From Muribaculaceae bacterium (lineage in GTDB: Bacteria; Bacteroidota; Bacteroidia; Bacteroidales; Muribaculaceae): a stretch of DNA of 11,948 bases. Positions 1-7,360 of this stretch are shown here, piece by piece. The DNA is taken from assembly GCA_902836725.1 (NCBI GenBank), contig CADFRV010000061.1:1-11948 (forward strand), read 5' to 3'. Made by a program: the position numbers and the translations under genes. The notes beneath the pieces were generated by a model that saw nothing but the letters and a program-made list of their open reading frames with translations, was not told the origin of the DNA and ran no database searches. Position 1 is the stretch's first letter. Every line of letters starts with the position of its first letter.

Positions 1-55
1 AGATAACACTATATTCATGACTCATCTTCAGCCCACCGGAAAAATCCGCTGATCC
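1..55 (+). mobile_element. Right end of an ISL3-type insertion sequence, with the last codons of its transposase (partial)
   Basis: Only the tail of this element is in the window. Reading plus-strand codons from position 3 gives I-T-L-Y-S followed by a TGA stop at 18-20. The complete-looking transposase end on the other side of the window finishes L-T-T-L-Y-S-stop. The 35 bases after the stop (21-55) are identical, in inverted orientation, to the 35 bases after the other transposase stop, so they are probably the terminal inverted repeat region of the element, with the outer tip near position 55. The element body lies to the left of the window. It points toward the enzyme genes and ends 32 bp past the stop of the last one. 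Family assignment rests entirely on the matching copy at 11472-11948. Confidence 0.8.
9..55 (+). repeat. Left arm of a perfect 47-bp inverted repeat bounding the enzyme cluster
   Basis: Positions 9-55 are the exact reverse complement of 11472-11518, checked base by base. The arm covers the last four codons of a transposase gene, with its stop, plus the 35-bp terminal region of the insertion sequence. Identity breaks at position 8 on the coding side and at position 56 on the cluster side. The cluster-side break is where an insertion-sequence end would be expected to stop. Confidence 0.95.
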
Positions 56-87
56 ATAATAGTAATGAGGTGGAGATGATGCGTGGA

Positions 88-2280
88 TCAGTCTATGTCG
101 AAATGGAGGTGGCCTCCGTTGACAATGTCGCGGTGCGACAATGTGAGGGAGGAGTATCTGTCTCCGTTAAGGGTCATCTTTTTCACCCTGGCACTTTCGG
201 GATTTTTCCTTTTGGCGGTGATGGTGAAATCCTTGCCGGAGGGCAGATGAATCGTACACTCGTCGAAGAGCGGCAATCCTATGTTATATTCTCCTGAAGC
301 CGGATTTACAGGGTAAAATCCCAGTGCGCTGAATACGTACCATGACGACATTTCGCCGCAGTCGTCGTTGCCGGCATAACCGTTGTAATTGTTGTTATAT
401 AGTTCCGACATGATTTTCCTGACGAGACGGCAGGTCTTTTCCGGTTTGCCTACATAATTGTACAGATATGCAACATGATGGCTCGGTTCGTTACCGTGGG
501 CGTACTGGCCTATAAGGCCGGAAATGTTGTCATTCTTTTCCCCTGATGTGTCGGTCAGTGTGAAAAAGGTGTCGAGTTTTTTCTCAAACGCTTTGTCGCC
601 TCCCGTAAGAGCTATGAGGCCTTTTACATCGTGTGGCACATACCAGTAGTATTGCCATGCGTTGCCTTCGGTAAAGGGCTGTCCTCCGTTGGCTCCGTAT
701 CTGAGCGGGTCGAATGGCTCTATCCAGTTGCCGTTGTCATCTTTTGGCGCAAAAAAACTGTTGGCGGGATTGTGCAGATTTCTGTAGAACATGGCACGGC
801 GTGCAAACCTCCCGGCACTCTTTGTGTCGCCTGCCAGTTCAGCTATTTTTGAGGCACACCAGTCGTCATATGCCATCTCCAGGGTGATTGATACCGATTG
901 TGTCTGGATATTTTCAGGCATATAACCGTATTTTTCCCACACGTTGAAAGGGGAGTTGGGGTGTGACTGTAGCGAACTGTTTTTAATAGCCTCCCATGCG
1001 TGGGCAGTATTTATCCCCGGTATCTCTTTGAGCAGCGCGTCTGCTATGACCGGTATGGCGTGATTGCCGATCATGCAATAGTTGTCCTGTCCCCACAGTT
1101 GCCATATGGGCAGATAGCCGTAGTAATCGTAGTGACGGAGCATGCTGTTTACGAAATCGCGTGTGCGTTCAGGCTCTATTATGGTATACAGCGGGTGTGC
1201 GCCCCGGTAGGTATCCCAAAGTGAGAAAGTGGTATATTGCGTCTCACCCTCCGGCACAACACCCACTGAATAGTCAGGCGTCATCCACTCTCCGTTGACA
1301 TCCGAGAATGTGTTGGGCTGTATCATCATATGGTACAGGGCCGTATAGAATGTGACAAGATTCTCCCTCTCTCCTTTTGCCTCTATTTTGCCGAGCTGTG
1401 CGTCCCAAGCCTTGTCGGCGTTCGCTACATATGTCGTGAAGTCGCCTGCCTGCGCTTCTTTCGCCAGATTCTCGCGTGCATTCGCCACGCTCACACCACT
1501 TAGCGCCACTTTTCCTGTAACAGGCCGGGATGCGTCGCCGAACGAAATGAGTGCCCTGGGGGAGCGGCCGTTGATTACCGTGGCATCTTCGCCGGTGTAT
1601 TTGCGGCCGTCGCCGTCGTACAGGCTCATGGCCGCTATCGGTTCCGAAAACTCCACCGCGAAATATACTTTCCTGAGCTTCGCCCATCCTGTGATCACAC
1701 GGTAGCCCTCTATCCTGTCGGGTGCGGTTTGCCTTATCTGTGCGTTGATAATGCGGCGGTCCCAGCTGCCCTTGTTGGCGGAGTGGTCGAGGTCTATCCA
1801 GAGGTTGCGCTGGCTCCCCGCAGGATATGTGTAGCGATGTATGCCGGTGCGGGTAGTGGCTGACAGTTCTGCTACGATATCGTCATCGGCAAGCCTGACT
1901 TTATAATATCCTGGCACAGCTTTTTCCTCCTCGTGTGAGAAACTGGAGACGGTGCGGTCGCCCGTAGTAGGCATAAGAAGTATGTCGATGAGGTCGCTGG
2001 CTCCCGTACCGCTGAGGCGCGTATGGCTGAAGCCATATATGCGGCTGTCGTTATGGTCGTAGCCGGAGGCGTTGTACCAGTCCGGAGCCTCATGTGTGTC
2101 GGGGCTTAGCTGCACCATACCGAACGGCATGGTGGCACCCGGATAGTTGTTGCCGGAGAGAGCTCCGTCTATGGCGCCGGTTCCGATAAACGGATTGACG
2201 TACTGTGTGTACTCACCGGCTGAAATCTGCATAAATGACGCGGCTGACAGCACCGCGGCGGCAATAGTTTTGGTATTCAT
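88..2280 (-). CDS. GH92 exo-alpha-mannosidase, exported
   Basis: This 730-residue protein is a typical family GH92 enzyme, a calcium-dependent inverting exo-alpha-mannosidase that removes terminal mannose from N-glycans or mannans. Residues 1-22 form a signal peptide, so it works in the periplasm or outside the cell. The N-terminal beta-sandwich carries the family signatures VNPFIGTG (28-35), NNYPGATMPFGM (44-55) and GFSHTRLSGTG (83-93). The catalytic (alpha/alpha)6 domain shows LWDTYRGAHPL (354-364), GNHAIPVIADA (405-415), EGNAWQY with the likely general acid Glu538, and NDDCGEMSSW (638-647) with the Asp pair in the general-base region. Length is normal for a single-domain GH92. The gene starts 30 bp after the upstream GH92-like gene and is the last in the operon. 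The protein ends soon after the final beta-strand, slightly earlier than many relatives, and the stop lies 32 bp from an insertion-sequence end. The exact linkage cleaved cannot be read from the sequence. Confidence 0.95.
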   Translation of the reverse strand: MNTKTIAAAVLSAASFMQISAGEYTQYVNPFIGTGAIDGALSGNNYPGATMPFGMVQLSPDTHEAPDWYNASGYDHNDSRIYGFSHTRLSGTGASDLIDILLMPTTGDRTVSSFSHEEEKAVPGYYKVRLADDDIVAELSATTRTGIHRYTYPAGSQRNLWIDLDHSANKGSWDRRIINAQIRQTAPDRIEGYRVITGWAKLRKVYFAVEFSEPIAAMSLYDGDGRKYTGEDATVINGRSPRALISFGDASRPVTGKVALSGVSVANARENLAKEAQAGDFTTYVANADKAWDAQLGKIEAKGERENLVTFYTALYHMMIQPNTFSDVNGEWMTPDYSVGVVPEGETQYTTFSLWDTYRGAHPLYTIIEPERTRDFVNSMLRHYDYYGYLPIWQLWGQDNYCMIGNHAIPVIADALLKEIPGINTAHAWEAIKNSSLQSHPNSPFNVWEKYGYMPENIQTQSVSITLEMAYDDWCASKIAELAGDTKSAGRFARRAMFYRNLHNPANSFFAPKDDNGNWIEPFDPLRYGANGGQPFTEGNAWQYYWYVPHDVKGLIALTGGDKAFEKKLDTFFTLTDTSGEKNDNISGLIGQYAHGNEPSHHVAYLYNYVGKPEKTCRLVRKIMSELYNNNYNGYAGNDDCGEMSSWYVFSALGFYPVNPASGEYNIGLPLFDECTIHLPSGKDFTITAKRKNPESARVKKMTLNGDRYSSLTLSHRDIVNGGHLHFDID

Positions 2281-2281
2281 A

Positions 2282-2299
2282 TATAACTGTTATAACTGT
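2282..2299 (-). repeat. Perfect 9-bp tandem repeat just upstream of the GH92 start
   Basis: The unit tataactgt (plus strand) occurs twice head to tail at 2282-2290 and 2291-2299. On the coding strand this reads AACAGTTAT repeated, ending two bases before the ATG at 2280. It fills most of the 30-bp gap between the two GH92 genes and takes the place of a Shine-Dalgarno sequence, which is absent. It could be a small slippage duplication or part of an A/U-rich initiation region. No function can be assigned. Confidence 0.7.
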
Positions 2300-2310
2300 T
2301 CAAAATTATT

Positions 2311-5082
2311 TTATTTTCCGGTCTGAATTTTCTGTTGCCCGTCAACTCCCCAGTCATATTGTGGCTCTTTTCCAAGCCAGATCTCAAGGGTTCCACCCTC
2401 GGCGAACCGGGTGTGTGGCAGGCGGAACGAGTTGTAACTTTCGCCGTCGAGTGTCACTTTCCGGATGTAGCAGTTTTCCGGTGAGTTGTCATGGGTGATG
2501 ATACGGAATTCCTTGCCAGTGTAATATTCGTTGTCGAGCCTTATCGTGATCTCGTCGAAAACCGGGGAAGTAATGTCATATGACGGGTCTGTGGAGGAGC
2601 ATCCGTCGATAGCGAACAGTCCCATCGCCATCAGCGCGCTTACTCCGCTCATCTGCCCCTGGTCTTCGTCGTGTCCCCCGTAACCTCTGTAGGGGGAGAC
2701 ATCACCGTATGCCCTCTCCTTGACCTGGCGTACCCAGTATTGTGTCAGCCAAGGTTTGCCGACATGGGAAAACACATGTGCGGTGGAGAGGCCGGGCTGA
2801 TTGGCATAGCTCACATATCCGTTGCCATAACCGGCGACAAAATCACCGTCGACACTCATTTCGAAAGCGTGGTTCAGCATTGCCGCGAGTGTGTCGGCGC
2901 CTCCCATCGCATCGGCGAGCCCGGGAAGATCATGGGAAATGCCGAATGTGGTCTGCCATGAATTCGCTTCCTCGAACCCCCATCCGCTGAGGGGATCGGT
3001 ATGCACCCAGTTGCCATCTTTCCCTTTCGGCAGGAGAAGTTTGAGATCGGGATGGATACATTTTTTCCACCCTTGCGAGCGGCGCAGGTATTTTTCGGCA
3101 TCGCGTCGCTTGCCGAGTTTTTCAGCCATCTGTGAAAGCGCCCAGTCTTCGAATGTCCATTGCACGGTCACGCCACCTCTTTCCGGCGCGTACCCGTTCC
3201 GCACATAGAAGTCAAATTCCTGTCCGTAATTATATCCCATCATGCCTCCTGCCTCATGGTTGGGCTTCATAAGCCGGAAAGCCCTCTCAGGATCCCATTT
3301 GTGGTGGAGGCCGCGCTGATAGGCGCTTGTGATCATGGATGTGGCGGGACAGCCGCTCATGATGAACGAATATCCTCCGCCGCACGGCCCGCGCGGTATC
3401 AGCTTTCCGTTCTCGGCATACTGGAGCATCGAGGCACTGAAATCGTCAAGCAATCCGGGCCATGCCATTCCCCAGAGCGCGTTCTGGTTCCATTGGGTAA
3501 GCCATAGCGCATCGGAGTTGTACATGTTGAACCTGGGTGTGCCATCCCCGGCGAGAGGGAGCTGCCCGATACGGAAGGTGGGGTTTATCACATTTTTACC
3601 TTCTATCCGTCCACCGGTGGTGCGGTCGGGGTATTGTCCGTTTATGTCGTTGATCTTATGCCGTCCGAGCAGGGTGTGCCACAGATCGGTGTAGAACTTT
3701 ACCCTTTGCTGCAATGATCCTCCTTTCACGTCTATTTTCCCGAGCCACTCATTCCATTCGTTTTCAGCCGAAGCGCGGACGGCATTGAAGTCCCATCCGG
3801 GTGCTTCCGAACGCAGGTTGAGCGCCGCATTTTCTATGCTTACGTATGACACGGCGATTTTCAGGGACACAGGTTTTCCGGCCGTTACCTTAAAGCGGGC
3901 GTCGAGTCCGGCAGTAGGCGCGTCGTGGTAGCTCATGCCGTCGTTGCGCGCCGTGCTTATGCCGGTGGCGTGCAGCTGTTTCACGTCATGGGTGATTTTT
4001 GTGCCTTCCCATGCGTCCAGACGTGAAAACGGTCTGTCGAATTCAGCCACAAAAAATACTTTGACTGAATCGGGGCCGCCCCACAGCCTTCCCACTGTGC
4101 TGAACGATTCTTCCAGACGGGTGTCGGACACGGCTTTTACATCGGCATTCACCATTGTGGAGGTCGAGACGTAGCCACCAAGGTTGAACAGCATGCTCGC
4201 TTCGGTATCTTCTGAATAGGTGATGCGGTAGAACGATGTGCGCTGTGTGGCTGTCTGTTCCACCCATGCGCCATAGTCTTCGAGATATAGCCTGTGATAT
4301 CCCGGTCTGGCCACTTCTCCGGTATGGCTGAACCGCGATTTCCAGTGCTGTTCGCCTTTCGGCGGATCGGCTTTTGCCGTAGCCGGCATGAGAGTGAGAC
4401 CTGAAAGCATCCACCCGTGTATCTGGGGAAAGCCGAGGATATGGCTGTCATTGTAATTATAGCCTCCGCCACCCTGGTTCTTGTTGCGGGTCATTGGGGC
4501 GGCTCCGATCATGCCCTGCGGCTGACAGCCGGTTATAAAGAAGAAATATCGGCCGCGTGTGGTCTCAATGAAGGGATCGACGTATGATACGTAGTCACCA
4601 CAGCTGTCGGGGGTAGGGAATACCTCTATCTCAGACAGCCCGATGTTGTCGCCGTATCCGTCTGTAATCTCCACCTTGACAAAATCAGTCTTTACCCCGT
4701 TGAGGCGTACCTCGCATGGTGAGCCATCCTCGGGTATGGATCCTGCGTCGACTCTGGAGCCGTCGCTGAACAGTAAAGTTACGCTTGCAGCATGCGATGC
4801 TTCGGTCATGCGGTCATACAGAAGAATCCTGTCGATCGATACGGTCTTATCCCAGTCGAGCTGTATCCAGGGAAAATCGATCTCTCCCCAGAAAGTCTCT
4901 CTGGCATCGGACGCCCATTCACCCTTGCCGCTTATGCGCGCGATGCCGTCGTTTACGGCTTCTGCCGAAAAGCCTTCGGCGCATGAGGAAGCTTTAGCCC
5001 TGGCTTCGGTGGCGATATTGCAGGTAGAGGCTATGGCACTGGCTGACAGGGATAAACACAACAGTAATGCTGTTATTTTCAT
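2311..5082 (-). CDS. Discoidin (F5/8 type C) domain plus divergent GH92-type glycosidase, exported
   Basis: The start at 5082 gives 923 residues and a clean signal peptide, MKITALLLCLSLSASAIAS. The in-frame ATG at 5124 would add 14 residues before it and lies inside an inverted repeat, so it is less likely. Residues about 30-157 form a discoidin/CBM32-like beta-sandwich (IQLDWDKT, then VEITDGYGDNIGLSEIEVF), which in such enzymes usually binds sugar. The remainder aligns with GH92: it has the YVDPFIE opening, GGGGYNYNDSHILGF, EEANSWQ with the likely general acid Glu705, and DEDQGQMS (805-812) in the general-base region. Several motifs differ from the canonical neighbour at 88-2280: no PGATMPFG, IHGWMLSGL in place of SHTRLSGTG, LIPRGPCGGGYSF in place of LPIWQLWGQDNY, and MSGVSA in place of MSSWYV. 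It is therefore a GH92 homologue of uncertain specificity, perhaps not a simple alpha-mannosidase. It is the fourth gene of the operon. Confidence 0.88.
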   Translation of the reverse strand: MKITALLLCLSLSASAIASTCNIATEARAKASSCAEGFSAEAVNDGIARISGKGEWASDARETFWGEIDFPWIQLDWDKTVSIDRILLYDRMTEASHAASVTLLFSDGSRVDAGSIPEDGSPCEVRLNGVKTDFVKVEITDGYGDNIGLSEIEVFPTPDSCGDYVSYVDPFIETTRGRYFFFITGCQPQGMIGAAPMTRNKNQGGGGYNYNDSHILGFPQIHGWMLSGLTLMPATAKADPPKGEQHWKSRFSHTGEVARPGYHRLYLEDYGAWVEQTATQRTSFYRITYSEDTEASMLFNLGGYVSTSTMVNADVKAVSDTRLEESFSTVGRLWGGPDSVKVFFVAEFDRPFSRLDAWEGTKITHDVKQLHATGISTARNDGMSYHDAPTAGLDARFKVTAGKPVSLKIAVSYVSIENAALNLRSEAPGWDFNAVRASAENEWNEWLGKIDVKGGSLQQRVKFYTDLWHTLLGRHKINDINGQYPDRTTGGRIEGKNVINPTFRIGQLPLAGDGTPRFNMYNSDALWLTQWNQNALWGMAWPGLLDDFSASMLQYAENGKLIPRGPCGGGYSFIMSGCPATSMITSAYQRGLHHKWDPERAFRLMKPNHEAGGMMGYNYGQEFDFYVRNGYAPERGGVTVQWTFEDWALSQMAEKLGKRRDAEKYLRRSQGWKKCIHPDLKLLLPKGKDGNWVHTDPLSGWGFEEANSWQTTFGISHDLPGLADAMGGADTLAAMLNHAFEMSVDGDFVAGYGNGYVSYANQPGLSTAHVFSHVGKPWLTQYWVRQVKERAYGDVSPYRGYGGHDEDQGQMSGVSALMAMGLFAIDGCSSTDPSYDITSPVFDEITIRLDNEYYTGKEFRIITHDNSPENCYIRKVTLDGESYNSFRLPHTRFAEGGTLEIWLGKEPQYDWGVDGQQKIQTGK

Positions 5083-5190
5083 AGTGTGTCGGAATATGAA
5101 GGGGGGTATAAAAATTTTCGGCATTGGCAGTCACTGGGTAACAAATGAATGTCAATGCCGGAAATTTAAAAATTGTGGATGGTGCCACCG
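5083..5190 (-). other. 108-bp gap between the GH36 and discoidin-GH92 genes
   Basis: This is the longest gap inside the gene series, where the others are 10-60 bp. In the direction of transcription it contains an A/T-rich stretch, the inverted repeat at 5119-5160, an A4T5 tract directly after the repeat and a C6 run before the start codon. I see no convincing TAnnTTTG promoter in it. It may hold a leaky terminator or mRNA-processing structure that sets a lower level for the two GH92 genes. Confidence 0.5.
5119..5160 (-). repeat. Intergenic inverted repeat able to form a hairpin (possible attenuator or terminator)
   Basis: The arms CGGCATTG (5119-5126) and CAATGCCG (5153-5160) are perfectly complementary over 8 bp. 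After one mismatch the stem gains two more pairs (5128-5129 with 5150-5151). The spacer between the 8-bp arms is 26 nt. On the transcribed minus strand the 3' arm is followed by AAAATTTTTAT. This resembles a weak intrinsic terminator, but the loop is long and the T tract is not immediate. A protein-binding site or mRNA-stabilising hairpin is equally possible. Confidence 0.5.
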
Positions 5191-7350
5191 TCAGATTTTA
5201 TTGACTGTGAATACCCGGCTGTTCAGACGGTTGAGAGTGAACAGCGGGAGGCCGACTGTCATAAGGTATTCGCCGGAATATTCGCCTATGGCCTGGTCGT
5301 TTCCGTCGGTGCGGTCTGTCTCAGTCACGCGGTAGCGTGTGGCGGGGTCGAGACCGTTCAGTTTTACGTTGGCTTCCGATTTGAAGATCCCCTGTTTGTA
5401 GCGGGGATAGAGGTCGAAGGTAAAGACCACAGCATTGCCGCCGTTCTTGCCTACATACATTGTTGCGGCGTGCTGTCCCTCGTAGGGGGAGACGAGGCGG
5501 TACTGGTCACCTTCGAGGATAACGGGTTTGAGGCTGTTGTAATTCTTGATCGCGCGCTGGCAGTATTTCACATCATCTTCCGACATGTCGTCGAGTTTGA
5601 TGTCGAAACCGAGTTTACCCATCATGGCCACATTGGTGCGGAACTTTACAGGTGTGGAACGGTTCCAGGTGGTGACATGGGCGCAGAGGGTCTTGGCGGG
5701 GAAGATCTGCGAGAATCCCCACTGTATGTAAAGACGCTCCACGGGATCGGTGTTGTCGCTCGGCCAGAATTCGGTGAAGTATTTGAGACCTTCGTAATCC
5801 GAGCGGCCGCCCCCTCCGGAGCACATCATCATCATCAGGTCGGGATATTTTGCCTGGATGCGTTCAAGAACGTTGTAAAGTCCGTTTACATAGTCCACAT
5901 AGAGGTGGTTCTGGTTCATCTTCTCGTAATTGGAGTAGATGTTGGTGATGGGGGAGTTGCAGTCCCATTTGAAGAATGCTATGTCGGGGTATTTTGTCAT
6001 GAGACCGTCCACGACACCGAACACATAGTCCTGCACTTTGGGGTTGCCCAGGTCAAGCACAAGCTGGTTGCGGAAATAATATTCGTCGCGGTTGGGGAGG
6101 GTTATCACCCAGTCCTTGTGCTGCTCGTAAAGTTCGCTCTTGGGGTTTACCATCTCAGGTTCAATCCAGAGACCGAATTTCACTCCGTTTTTCTTGGCAG
6201 CGGCAGTGAGGGCGCCGATGCCGTTGGGAAGTTTGTCTTTGGTCTCTGTCCAGTCGCCGAGCCCCTGTGTGTCGCTGTGTCGCGGATATTTGTTGGCGAA
6301 CCATCCGTCGTCGAGCAGGAACATGTCGACTCCGAGTTCCTTGGCTTCCCCGATAAGCTTGATCAGTTTCTCCTCGTCGAAATCGAAGTATGTGGCTTCC
6401 CAGTTGTTGAGAAGGGTCATGCGGGTGTCGTTCCCCTTGTGTATCTGGTGGTCGCGTGCCCAGTCATGGAAGTTGCGGCTCGCCTTGCCTCGTCCCTGGT
6501 CGGAGAGGGTGAAGATAAATTCCGGGGTGGTGAATGTCTCCCCTTTCTGGAGTGTGCGTGCCGAAGCATACGGGTTGATGCCTGAGATCACACGAAGCTC
6601 TCCCTTGTGGTCCACTTCGAAAGTGAAGCGGAAGTTGCCTGTCCATCCGAGGGTGCCCACGAGTATGTTGCCGGAGTTTTCAGATGCCGGGCTGTCAAGT
6701 CCGAGCTGGAAAAACGGCGAGCAGAACATGTTGGCGCGTGTCCCGAGTTTTGTGTCGAGCTGTTTTTTGCCATATTCGAGTTTAGTCTCGGCTGCGTTGG
6801 CTTCCGAGGCCCAGTCGCCGTTGAACTGTGTCAGATAATACTCGCCGTTGGCGAAATGGAGCATCGAGGATGCGTATTTCTCTATTTCAACAGGTTTGTT
6901 TTCGCGGTTTGTTATCTCGGTGTGCGATTTGATGATGTCGTGCTCGGGATAGACCACATACACCAGTTTCACCTCGTCGTTGTAGACCGGGTCGGCGAGT
7001 GTGATCACTGTCTGCTGCGCTCCGTCGGCCAGTGTGGTGGTCTCGTGCCCCCGGTAAGTCAGAAGGGTAGACTGGTTGCCGTCGGGATGGTTGATATGCA
7101 GTGCCGGCTCGTAGTAATCCTCCATGCCGTGGGTGATGATAGCCTCCGGTCCGTCGGGTATCTGGCTGTAATCGGCTTTGTTCTGCAGCTTTTTGCCGAA
7201 ATAGCGCTGATAGAGGCGGTTGTTGTCGGCCACGTCGTATACGAGGGCATTGTTGTCTGTTTCAATTACGATGAGTTTCTCGGCGTGGGAAAAGGCTGGT
7301 ATCAGCATCAGAGCCGAGGCAAGTGTGATAAATGGTTGTTTCAGTATCAT
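5191..7350 (-). CDS. GH36 alpha-galactosidase, exported
   Basis: This 719-residue protein matches the GH36 (melibiase) family, retaining enzymes that release terminal alpha-linked galactose, or less often alpha-GalNAc. Residues 1-23 are a signal peptide. An N-terminal beta-supersandwich (about 25-300) leads into a (beta/alpha)8 barrel starting near NNWEATYFDF (315-324) and LLDDGWF (345-351). The nucleophile is Asp463 in FKWDCN. The general acid is Asp532 in SDNTD, just after the CSGGGGRSD loop (510-518). LWIEPEM (394-400) is also typical. A C-terminal beta domain begins at about 600. The length fits GH36. The residue after the nucleophile is Cys, where many relatives have Met. The start at 7350 is 10 bp from the end of the esterase-like gene, so the two are almost certainly co-transcribed. 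No frameshift or truncation is seen. Its position with GH92 genes suggests it uncaps galactose ahead of mannose removal, which is an inference. Confidence 0.94.
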   Translation of the reverse strand: MILKQPFITLASALMLIPAFSHAEKLIVIETDNNALVYDVADNNRLYQRYFGKKLQNKADYSQIPDGPEAIITHGMEDYYEPALHINHPDGNQSTLLTYRGHETTTLADGAQQTVITLADPVYNDEVKLVYVVYPEHDIIKSHTEITNRENKPVEIEKYASSMLHFANGEYYLTQFNGDWASEANAAETKLEYGKKQLDTKLGTRANMFCSPFFQLGLDSPASENSGNILVGTLGWTGNFRFTFEVDHKGELRVISGINPYASARTLQKGETFTTPEFIFTLSDQGRGKASRNFHDWARDHQIHKGNDTRMTLLNNWEATYFDFDEEKLIKLIGEAKELGVDMFLLDDGWFANKYPRHSDTQGLGDWTETKDKLPNGIGALTAAAKKNGVKFGLWIEPEMVNPKSELYEQHKDWVITLPNRDEYYFRNQLVLDLGNPKVQDYVFGVVDGLMTKYPDIAFFKWDCNSPITNIYSNYEKMNQNHLYVDYVNGLYNVLERIQAKYPDLMMMMCSGGGGRSDYEGLKYFTEFWPSDNTDPVERLYIQWGFSQIFPAKTLCAHVTTWNRSTPVKFRTNVAMMGKLGFDIKLDDMSEDDVKYCQRAIKNYNSLKPVILEGDQYRLVSPYEGQHAATMYVGKNGGNAVVFTFDLYPRYKQGIFKSEANVKLNGLDPATRYRVTETDRTDGNDQAIGEYSGEYLMTVGLPLFTLNRLNSRVFTVNKI

Positions 7351-7360
7351 GGTTAATAAG

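Noticed and set aside
2311..5124. Upstream ATG at 5124 as the start of the discoidin-GH92 gene
   Set aside because: It adds 14 residues ahead of a clean signal peptide that begins at the ATG at 5082, and it lies within an intergenic hairpin arm.
5173..7356. Long plus-strand open frames (470 and 249 codons, same frame) covering most of the GH36 gene on the opposite strand
   Set aside because: The frame is exactly in register with the GH36 codons, so its stops would need sense TTA, CTA or TCA codons, which this gene seldom uses. The predicted proteins show no recognisable domain. This is a codon-bias shadow.
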